From: Limnanthes douglasii subsp. nivea
Taxonomy: Eukaryota > Streptophyta > Magnoliopsida > Brassicales > Limnanthaceae
Direction of reading: 5' to 3'
Length of the DNA stretch: 64,000 nt
Assembly: GCA_036936605.1 (NCBI GenBank)
Contig: JAUPFV010000001.1
Coordinates: 210,287,138-210,351,137 of the forward strand
Below the pieces are notes generated by a model. The model was not told the origin of the DNA. It saw nothing but the letters and a program-made list of their open reading frames with translations, and did no database searches. A program made the position numbers and the translations under genes. How positions within the stretch are numbered: the stretch's first letter is position 1; every line of letters begins with the position of its first letter. Below, one piece after another: positions 40,552 through 49,619 of the stretch.

Positions 40552-41337
40552 CATGATAGCATGTTGTGCAGACACTGTGTCAATAATACCATCCATGCTC
40601 CCCAATGCAGCCTGTACGTATAGAAGAAGCATGTTGAATTACAATTACCAGTCTTTTGAAAATTGTATACTACGAAAATAAAAAAAAATATATAAACAAA
40701 ACTAGCAACGTTGTTGGTTACCGGACAAGTTTCAAATGCATATATGAATGAATATAGTATACAAACTAACTAAGTATGATCCAGAAAAAGTTGCTGGAAC
40801 TGGAATTTGGAATTTGGAAATACATGAATTTGATCTGGTTCGCGACTAACCAAGAAAGAATCGGCACCCAGTTGCTCCATGGCTTCCTTCTTCTTCGCAG
40901 GAGAAGTACTGATAACAGTGACCCTAAGACCCATAGCTTTTGCGAATATGACAGCAACATGTCCTAGTCCACCTAAACCAACAACACCAAGATGCAAACT
41001 GGGCTTGTCGAGCGCGTAGTATTTCAATGGACTGTACACAGTGATCCCGACACATAGTAAAGGAGCACCAGCATCTAGTGGCATGTTTTCAGGGAAACGA
41101 ATAATAAAATCCTCCGCGCAGACCATAATATTAGAGTAGCCACCGTAGGTGATGGTACCGTCAGTGTCTGCGGAGCCATAGGTTAGGATCATTTTAGGAC
41201 AGTAGTTTTCAAGGTTGTTGGTGCAGCTGTCACACGAGCGGCATGATCCCACCATGCACCCAACTCCTACTTTGTCACCGACTTTGAATTTTTGTTACTT
41301 TGCTGCCAACTTCCGTGACTTCACCAGTAACTTCCGA
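40551..41337 (-). pseudogene. Captured fragment of a cinnamyl alcohol dehydrogenase-type gene
   Basis: CAD-type zinc alcohol dehydrogenases reduce aldehydes such as cinnamaldehydes with NADPH. The exon at 40830-41337 reads GEVTEVGSKV and then, after a small indel near 41290 that breaks the frame, [14 protein letters not shown] with the structural-zinc cysteines. It goes on through the nucleotide-binding [13 protein letters not shown] to [15 protein letters not shown] second exon at 40551-40617 reads AALGSMDGIIDTVSA. The catalytic-zinc N-terminal part and the C-terminus are missing. The fragment sits inside a CPN20 fragment, with a copy of CPN20 sequence on each side. It is non-functional as an enzyme. 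Confidence 0.87.
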
Positions 41338-41576
41338 ATTCAATCATGAATCAACCACATAAAAAATAGCAAGAAAAAAATTGGACTCGAACGAATTTGC
41401 TTTACCTTAGGAGCAACAACAGTAGCCGCTTTGACTACCAAACCAGGGAAAGAACGACGCGAGAGAGAACCTGGAGCCAATCTCCCGAATGAAGCGAATC
41501 TGACACCAGAAGCTTGAAAAGAAGCTAAGTTCTTAGCTACTGTAGCTGATGGTGGTGCTGTTAATTGAACGGCCAA
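41338..41576 (-). pseudogene. CPN20: Captured first exon of chloroplast 20-kDa co-chaperonin CPN20
   Basis: CPN20 is the double-domain partner of the chloroplast Cpn60 chaperonin. The minus strand reads [36 protein letters not shown] and [12 protein letters not shown], which is the plastid transit peptide and the start of the first Cpn10 domain. The exon ends at an intact donor, AAG followed by GTAAAG (41405/41406). The codon where ATG is expected is TTG. Only exon 1 and about 70 bp of intron are present. The Cpn10 domains themselves are lacking. Confidence 0.8.
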
Positions 41577-41710
41577 TCTACATCCTCGTGTCTGAATGAT
41601 GTTGGGTACATGTTCTTCGAGGTGTTTCTTTGCATCTTGTCTTCCAACGGTAGCAATTGCCAGCTTCTCGGGCGTCAGCACATCTCCCTCCTGCACTGCC
41701 TTAAACCTAG
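41577..41710 (-). pseudogene. Unrecognised captured coding fragment fused to CPN20
   Basis: In frame with the CPN20 piece, the minus strand reads [20 protein letters not shown] and then [18 protein letters not shown]. An acceptor-like TCGCTAG lies at its upstream edge. The sequence looks like a real exon with mixed hydrophobic and charged residues, but I do not recognise the parent gene. It seems to be a fourth captured fragment. Confidence 0.45.
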
Positions 41711-42059
41711 CGAAAAGGATTACTTTTATTGTCAATGCAACCCGAATACAATTGGATATGCAGCTTTTGACACTAAAGTTTATCGGCAAAAAAGGTAGCA
41801 TCAACACCAGAGAGCCAACAACCGAAAATAACAATTTGATAGGTACCCATAACTTGGAAATCGCTATATAGAGCTAATAATCCACACACCAAGTCACAAA
41901 ATGTCAATACAACATTTCAATTCGAACCCCAGAATTAAAGAAAAAGAGAGAAGAAAAGATTTGATTACTGTGCCTGAGCATTTTTAGGAGAGCGAGAGAA
42001 GAAATGTAGACCTGCTACCAGGAATCGAGAGTTGGAGAATCCGGTGGCAGTGACCCCAA

Positions 42060-42580
42060 GCACTCGGGCGCCGACGAATATACAGTTCATACTGATAGAT
42101 ACGTACAGTTCATAGCAGTTCCACACAAAACAACCTCTACTCAAGGTCAACACCCACCACTATGATAGATAAGGCAACATATACAGTTCATAATGATAGA
42201 TACGTACAGTTCATAAAAGTTGCACACAAAACAACCTCTACTCAAGGTCGACAGCCACGACTACGATAGATAAGGAAACATATACAGTTCATAATGATAG
42301 ATAAGGCCACGATAAACCACTACCACACAAAACAACATCTATTGAAGGTCGACAGCAACGACTATGATAGATAAGGCAAAATATACAGTTCGAGGAGATA
42401 AATACGTACAGGTTTCACAAGTTCCACACAAAACAAGTTCTACTGAAATATTAACACTAAATGTACAACTAGTTCCACACAAAACAAGTTCATACACAAA
42501 ACTAGTTCTACACAAAACAAGTTCATACCAGTTCCACAGTAAACAAGTTCTACCGAAGGTCGACAGCCACGTCCTACAAC
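42060..42580. repeat. Dispersed repeats on the right side of the Pack-MULE
   Basis: Words such as TGATAGATACGTACAGTTC, ATGATAGATAAGG, CTACTCAAGGTCGACAGC and TTCCACACAAAACAAGTTC recur, partly as an imperfect unit of about 100 bp. TGATAGATACG is the reverse complement of the CGTATCTATCA word on the left side of the element. Confidence 0.8.
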
Positions 42581-43168
42581 TACATTTCAACACAAATCAT
42601 TAACACTAAATCATTACGTTAAAAAAGACGATAAAATCTCGCCGCAGTGAGGACAACTCTTCAAAACCTAACTCTATCGACGTTCACAACTCCGGCAACG
42701 TCTACGAAATCTACCCTAACCGTCACTGGTTAGTTACGCTGAAAAACACAGACAGTCTGAAGAAGAAGACCAAAAACGTACCTTTCCGACGGTGACGGAG
42801 GCGGACGATGGTACGGTGGCCGGAATTCTGGCTATCGTCGTTTGTTTCGGTGGCCGGAGTACTAATGATACACGGTTCAGTCGCTGGAGTTCTGAAGGTT
42901 CGACTTCTAGTTTTTTGGTTATGTATCGTTTTTTTCGTTTCTCTCTCCTCAAATTTAGAAATGAGAAAGTGGGGGAATTGGAACCTAAAAGTATGATTAG
43001 AAGGTGTAAAAAAAGTGGGTTTCAAGCAAACAACCCCTTTTATACCCTAGAGGGTATAATTGTCCCAAATATGGCTCTAGGTATTTTATGAAACTAGTCC
43101 AAAAACGGGTACCATTTTGGTATTTCATAGTTGAGTGGGTATTTAGGGGTACTTTCCTCTTATTTTAA

Positions 43169-43702
43169 ATATTTTAATTAAAAGTAAAATATTCAATATT
43201 TTACCATATTAAGCATATATTTATATTAAAATAAATAAATAATTGCATCACTCTTTAATATTTTATAATTATTTTTTCAATTAGACAAGGATATTTTGAC
43301 CATTTTAACTTCTCATATCATTGTTTTATGACGATAGTTCTTATGGTATATAGTTTTTTTTTATTCTATTTTAATCCCTTTTTAATCAATTACAATTTTT
43401 TTTATTTTTTTAATAACTTTACGTGTTTCTTTTAGTTGTTTTTGTAAAAAAATAGACGGGTTTTTTCATATTTATTTTTAATAAATAAATCAATTTCATT
43501 ATTCAAATTAGAACTGTTGAGTTCGATCTTTGATTTCTTATATATACCGCTATACATACTAAAATCATGATATTTTACTAATCTATTATTTATTTTAAAA
43601 ATTGTTTAGAAATAAAATATTTTATATTTTACCATATAAAAATATATCTTAAAAAAGATGGTACTACCATTTTTAATATTTTATAATTATTTAAATTTAT
43701 TT
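43169..43702. repeat. Degenerate array units right of the Pack-MULE
   Basis: Sequence such as TTGCATCACTCTTTAATAT, TTTTAACTTCTCATATCATT and the following T-rich blocks match the array tail at 34.3-35.1 kb. The array block was therefore continuous here before the Pack-MULE inserted. It stops where the copia LTR begins. Confidence 0.75.
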
Positions 43703-43904
43703 TGTTAGAGTATGAATATTAGAATCAATATATAAATTGTGTTAAAAATGTATATGAACTATTTAATATTAGTATCTATATGAGTTATGGTTTACTTTTT
43801 GTCACACTGTATATATACATTGTATTTGTGAAGAGATAAGGCATATCTTCATATCCTACCGTAATTTATTCCATACATATAACACATTCACAATTCTCTC
43901 AACA
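43703..43904 (+). repeat. Ty1/copia 5' LTR
   Basis: The 202-bp LTR starts TGTTAGAG and ends CTCAACA, so its ends form an inverted repeat. It is followed directly by TGGTATCAG (43905-43913), the initiator-tRNA-Met primer-binding site typical of plant copia elements. A TATATATA at 43810-43817 is a likely TATA box. No second LTR was found, so the element is truncated on the right. Confidence 0.88.
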
Positions 43905-44126
43905 TGGTATCAGTACCATAGCCTTCAAAACCCTGATTTTCCCCTTGCGTCGACATGTTTTCGGTATATGCTTCATCAACTGACGTTTTTTCCGACCTTT
44001 GTTCTCTTGAGACCGACGTATTTTTGGTCTTTTCCCGTGCGCCGACGTGTTCTCGGCATAGCCTTCATCAACCGACGTGTATTTGAATTTTGTTTTCTCA
44101 TCACCGGCGTTTTTCCGGTAGTTTTC

Positions 44127-44345
44127 ATGACAGACAAATCACATTCGGAGGTAGACTAGACAACCCCTTTTACACCACGTGATGCGACAGTTAGGTTTCA
44201 GAAGATTGATCTGACTTTCCCCTATTATCTTTGTTCCAATGATAATTCTGGTAATATTATTTCCACTGTTAAATTTGATGACACTAATTATCAGGCTTGG
44301 TCTCGTTCTCTGTGTTTATCTTGGTTTTTTAGATAGAAATTTTGT
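44127..44345 (+). pseudogene. Copia gag N-terminus, broken
   Basis: An ATG at 44127 opens MTDKSHSEVD and is followed by an in-frame TAG. The frame then continues with FTPRDATVRF, SGNIISTVKFDDTNY and WSRSL, the conserved start of copia gag (UBN2-type: I-I-S-x-V-K-F-D-G-T-N-Y-x-x-W). Further stops follow after 44330. No protease, integrase or RT can be read downstream. Confidence 0.8.
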
Positions 44346-44599
44346 GAAATCAGTGGATCCGAAGTCTTTGGAGGATTGAGAAGTTTTTCAATCCATACTC
44401 GTTCAGTGGATTATGAACACTATTGATGAGTCATAGCGAAAATATGTTTCGTATATTAAGGAGGTGGAAGCTCTGTAGGATGTTTTATAGCGTCATTTTG
44501 TTATTAGCAATATTTAGCGCAAACATTAGTTGAAGGAGTTGTTGTTTTAAGTCCGGACACACCACCACTTTAAGTCTGGGCACTACACCACTTTAATTA

Positions 44600-45380
44600 T
44601 GGGCACTTGAAGGATGTTTTAAGGTTCATGCGATATGATATCTATAAAAAAATATTATTTGAAAAAAGAACCCCATGAATATATTGTAAAACCCAGAGCA
44701 TGTGAGGTGCAAGATGAAGCAAAAAAACTTTTATTAGCAACTTTTTTAACGAAGTATTGGAACGGAGAAATACCCAATGAATAGTACGACAAATATAAAC
44801 ATCAACATGTAATTTCGTACTCTATGGGAGTGAAGGGTTTTATCAAGACATAGTTTGGTAATAATAGTGTTATACGAACCGACCTAAAGTTAAAAAAGAA
44901 TATCATACCGCAAGAATATTGAGGGTATATGATTGGAGTAAAGCTTATACTTACACTAAATTTTATCATCACTAGAAGTCGATGAGACTTTATGATACAC
45001 TCGTATATGACTAAACCTTTGCTAGATGATCCACCAAACAATTTGAACATTGAGTATATATTGAACAAACTCTCACTAGTGGCAAAGCAGAAAAATAAGG
45101 ATAAACCAACGAGTGAAGTTGGCATATTGGCTATGCAAACAAATCGAATGCCATAAAAGGCATATCAAGACATTTCTTTCATGCTATAAATTTTTTAACC
45201 ATCATAACTATAAATATAGTTGTGAACATGAGACAAAAAAACTCAAAGAACCACTGCAACGAATGACTTGTTTTGTATAAAACGTGTGGCCGAAACAATT
45301 ACAAGAATAGTGGACCTAAAGTCGAATCATAATTGCTGACTGATTTTTTAAAGATAAGTGCTCAACGCTCGATTTTAAAT
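44600..45380. other. Unassigned sequence
   Basis: Short open stretches occur on both strands, but there are no motifs I can assign. It may be decayed transposon DNA downstream of the copia fragment. Confidence 0.4.
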
Positions 45381-45471
45381 TATATTATTATTATTATTAT
45401 TGCTTTTATTATTATTTTTATTATTATTGTTATTATTATTACTATTGTTGTTGTTGTTATTATTATTATTA
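45381..45471. repeat. (ATT)n microsatellite
   Basis: ATT trinucleotides run for about 90 bp with interruptions (GCTTTT, GTTATT, TTG). The poly-leucine reading frame over it is an artefact. Confidence 0.95.
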
Positions 45472-45855
45472 CAACATGTTGACCCTTGTTATTTTATAGA
45501 ATGCATATTAAATGCATTTGGTAGATTGAAAATATGTTTGATGTTAAATTGGTTTGATGGATTGTGGAAGTGTTTAAGCTACAAACAAGGTCGAATTATC
45601 GGAGCTTACTACATTTGATGAATGCTCGTATAGTTAAAAAAAAGGTAGATAAGAAAACGTCTACTAACTAGCAACCTTAATGACAACTATTGATGATGTC
45701 TACTCGAAGCTAGTATATAAGCATGATGCGCACACCCGAATCCTTTCATTGTTGCAAAGGCTTGTAGCAAATAGTTAAAAAACCGAAAGATGTTTTTGCA
45801 ATCATTTTTGTTGTTATGGAAGATTATACATATTTATTGAAAAATATGCAAGACC

Positions 45856-46281
45856 TGGTTTTGAATAGTATATCGTCCCTCGACTATCATGTTTGGTGGC
45901 AGATAGTCCCTTGACTTTCAAATGTCCGTTGACAGTCCCTGGACTATCGCGTTTGGATAAAGTTAGTCCACCAGATCCTCTGATCCATGAGAGGTTGCCA
46001 CCTGTCACCATAATCCCCCAATTTTTGTATCACCACTAGTCCCTTGAGTTTAGTTATCCGTAATATTCTACATTTTGGGTTTGACCTAAACTCAAGGACT
46101 ATTGGTGATACAAAAATCTGGGGACTATGGTGATAGGTGGCAGCCTCTTATGGATTAGAGGATCTGGTTGACTAACTTTATCCAAACGCGATAATCCAGG
46201 GATTGTCAACAGATATTCGAAAGTCAAAGGACTATCTGCCACCAAACGCGATAGTCGCGGGACGATTTACTATTCAATGCC
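45856..46281. mobile_element. Fold-back MITE with 9-bp target duplication
   Basis: This 426-bp element consists of two arms of roughly 200 bp that are reverse complements, meeting near 46070. Its ends read inward as TTTTGAATAGTATATCGTCCC on one side and CATTGAATAGTAAATCGTCCC on the other. It is flanked by a perfect 9-bp duplication, TGCAAGACC (45847-45855 and 46282-46290), which points to Mutator-family mobilisation. It has no coding capacity. As a single RNA it would form a long hairpin, a possible small-RNA precursor. Confidence 0.92.
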
Positions 46282-46423
46282 TGCAAGACCTTTTAGAGTC
46301 GCAAGTTAGTTGCGCAAGTTAGAGCTTCGCAAATTGGAAGCACTAGGGCCAAAATAACATAATATATATTTATTATGGATTACGGTTTTCTAGCATTTAT
46401 TATCGAAATCGAATTTATCGTAG

Positions 46424-46428
46424 TAATT

Positions 46429-46495
<67 letters not shown>

Positions 46496-46513
46496 TATAA
46501 TAATAATAATTTT
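46424..46513. repeat. (ATT)n/(TA)n compound microsatellite
   Basis: ATT repeats pass into about 23 TA dinucleotides and then AT-rich ATAATAAT words. Confidence 0.95.
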
Positions 46514-48518
46514 TTATTTTTAAATTATTTATTCAGTTATTACGGGGTTAAAAAATTTATCTGTTTTGATTAGTTCTTCATATATGAGTGCTTTTTTGTT
46601 CGTTTCATAAGTTCTTTGTTTCAAAAAATCTTATTGTTTATATTGAACACGAGGTTTTTGATACAGTGGATGCAATAAACCTCGACTAAATGAGTGAATA
46701 TGATGATCAAAATATTGTTATTGAGAAACCACCCATTTCAAGTTTGTGAGAGACTAAATCAATTCTCAAAGATGAACCTTTACATGGAACAATAGATGAA
46801 TCTATTGATACGAAAAATAAAAAAATCCATGAAACTATAATGATTTATAGGATTTAATATTAATAAGGGTAGGATTTATCTATATCGCATGTCCAACGAG
46901 TAAAATATTGGACCACATTTTACTTCGTAGCATAAACCCATCAAGAGAATTAATGGGGCGAATCACCAAAAATGGGTTAACCATGTAAGTCCAATGTCCC
47001 TCCACCATTATTTTAAAGGTAATGTACATTTTATAAGAAATAATAAAAAATTATTACTTTTTTACTACTTTTGGTAGTTTCTCTCTCTAGAATTCTCGTT
47101 TCAGCTTATCTCTCTAGCATATGTGTGACTTAATTTGAAATACTCTATACCTTTTTATCATTTAGATATTTTTGGAGTCATCAACCATAGTGGAAGCCTA
47201 GACAAGTAGCCGTATATAAACATCAAATACCATTAACATGCTAGGCTTGTCTCTAAATTCTAATGAGAGATGAATTCGGAGGTGGATCCTACCGTAATTA
47301 CCAAATAAATAACTATTCGATAAGTTTTTGATCAGTTAGCATGAGACACTCAAGCCCAACATAAGTAGAAAGAGCAACAAGATCGATTAACCATAGAAGA
47401 ACATCAGGATGAACCATGCACTGAAATTGTTGTGTTAAATACGCATGCAATCTGAGAAGAGGAGATGATTAGACTGATAAATAAAAAAAACATTCGTGTC
47501 TCCTCTGAAAAAAGTAATTGTTATGTGGAAGGTCGCACACGATTTTAAACCAAATATAGTGGATGAAAAATAAAAAAAAGACCTATATAGTCTCTAAATT
47601 TCTTTGCGGTCTTACAGGAAAGAGAATGCGAAGTTGGAACTGGATGTAGGGGTTGTCGAATGGTTGGTACTTGTGATTAACAAGCAAAACGTAACGGATC
47701 CTATGAGCAAAACATAGCGAGTCCAATGATGGACCAGAGAACAAACGTCACGGAATAAAAAAAAATCGATGTATGATTGTCCAATTTTCGAACCAAAAAT
47801 AATTTGATTGATGTAAGAATGAAAAAAGTATATCTTAATATTGATATCGTACCGATATCGAAAGCTAAAAAAAGTTGTCCCATATTGAAATTGAAAGTTC
47901 GACCAATCGAATCGGAATTCAAGATAAATATTATAATTTTCTATAATAGTGTTGGTTGCATAAGTTTTTCATAAATATATATTTTTACGTGGCTTATTTT
48001 CAATGTCTTTAATACAATAATTAAGACAAATGAAAAGAGATAAAATAATTTAGGTTACTCTGTATGATATTGGTATTTCAAAACCTTTAAAAAAGTGAAG
48101 TAATTTTATATTATAAAATAGATATAGAATAAGGCATGCTTGTGACCAAAGGATTACATACGCTTTTTCGGCTGAACCTGTTACCTTGTGTGGTTTACCT
48201 TCTGGCATTGGGTTGCATGCTATTGCATCAGACTGAGGGTATACTCTGTGCGCACTCATTTCACTATGAGTAGCGGCTCCGGGTTCCCTCTAAAAAAAAG
48301 TTATAATACTAAGCTAGGGTAATATGTTTTATAAATATATCTTTCAAATGATATTATTTTAGGATCAAATTTCTTGTTAGGTTAGTTCTAGTATTTTGTT
48401 TGATGGGATGAAATTAAGTGAAAAAATTATAATATTTGTTTTTTAAAAATTGACTGGTAGAGCTTATAAAATTTGTTGTTATATTTGAATATGAAAGGTT
48501 ATAGATAGAAATCACTAA
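46514..48518. other. Unassigned AT-rich DNA
   Basis: No gene is supported. An open stretch near 46690-46860 (beginning MSEYDDQNIVIEKPP) contains a stop and matches nothing I know. A roughly 190-bp segment at 48110-48299 ends in an A-run (TAAAAAAAAG) after GGGTTCCCTC and could be a short retroposon, but I cannot show a tRNA-like head or target duplication. Confidence 0.4.
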
Positions 48519-48667
48519 GAGAAATTGAACCTAAAGTACCCATTCATCTATTATATGGCCATCTGCTATCCAAGTTTTGTTTTATTAACTCTCAATACCC
48601 ATCTCAACTATTAAACACCCACTTAATACCTAACATTATTTTAATACCCATATTACCCTCAACCCAC

Positions 48668-48674
48668 TATATAA
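48668..48674 (+). promoter_or_regulatory. TATA box of the MULE transposase gene
   Basis: TATATAA lies 150 bp inside the left end, at the same place and in the same local sequence as in the Pack-MULE (37747). Confidence 0.5.
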
Positions 48675-49619
48675 GCACAATTTTCTGTTTTCCCCCCTTT
48701 TCTATCTTTTAAAGATTTGAATTTGTGAAGCCGCTTTAACCACCTAACCCTACAAACCACCGTGAACCACTAATAAACTACAATTTTCAGGTGATCAGAG
48801 TTTAAGGTCCGTATATTTCTGTAAGCTTGGTATAAAATGCATCTACCTACTGCTTTCTACGTACATTAGTTGACCACACGTTCTTTGAGTTTTTTGGAAC
48901 CTCTGTTCTTTTTATCTTACGTGTTGCTTTTAGGTAATGGTGTTTAACTGCTGATTTCGAGGTTATTTCTTGATTTTCTGAGTTAGAATAGTTGCTATTC
49001 TACTGTTTCGGGTGTTAGTAAATCTTGTTCGAGTTTTTTCTTTGTTTTTTATTTTTTGTTCGCGCGATTGTTTGTTATTATGTTACTTTATGTAGTTAAT
49101 CCTTATTTAACTAGTTATATACTGATTTTTAGTGTATGTAGACTATGAGTTTTAGGTGTCCAGGCATTCCCGACAAAGATGCGAGTTGTTTTCTGGTTAA
49201 TAATGTAGAAGATGTGAATTGTCTGATGTTTTCTAACGATGAAGATGCGAAAGGCTATCCTGAGAGTTGCAAACAACTCTTTGCAAATATATGAGTTGGA
49301 AACGATTCTCAGGTAATATAAGAGTTGCAAACAACTCTCAGAGAATCCAAGAGTTGCAACCAATTCGCAGGTAATCTTGAGAGTTGAAAACAACTCTCAG
49401 GCACTACTGCGAATTGTTTACATTCTGTTCATGCTCGAGTGCTAAAGTAAGATGCGAATTATGTAACTCCGGTGTAGTAGAGTTACATACAACTCTCAGG
49501 ACATAAAACTGCAAAAAAATCACGTCTTATAGTTGTACACAACTCTCAGGAGAGGATGCGAGTTGCTTATTTGTGATAGTTCCAATTATCTGGAACTAAT
49601 AACTTGCTTTATGATTGTT

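Larger units (their letters stand above)
37598..43159. mobile_element. Pack-MULE carrying fragments of three host genes
   Basis: The 5,562-bp element is flanked by a perfect 9-bp duplication, TTATTTTAA (37589-37597 and 43160-43168), the size made by Mutator-like elements. Its left end starts AGGAAATGACACAG. Its right end, read inward, starts GAGGAAAGTACCCC, so the terminal inverted repeat is short and degenerate. Array DNA lies on both sides, so it inserted into the array tail. It contains no transposase. Inside are DEP1 exons (+), a CAD-type dehydrogenase (-), CPN20 (-), an unrecognised coding fragment near 41.6-41.7 kb (-), and internal arrays of short repeats near both ends. Its left 170 bp resembles the left end of the element at 48519, its likely autonomous relative. 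Confidence 0.88.

Noticed and set aside
45400..45618. Poly-leucine open frame, possible signal peptide
   Set aside because: It is the translation of the (ATT)n microsatellite.
48110..48299. SINE with A-tail
   Set aside because: There is an A-run and a GGTTCCC word, but no convincing A/B-box pair or target duplication; left as a note only.
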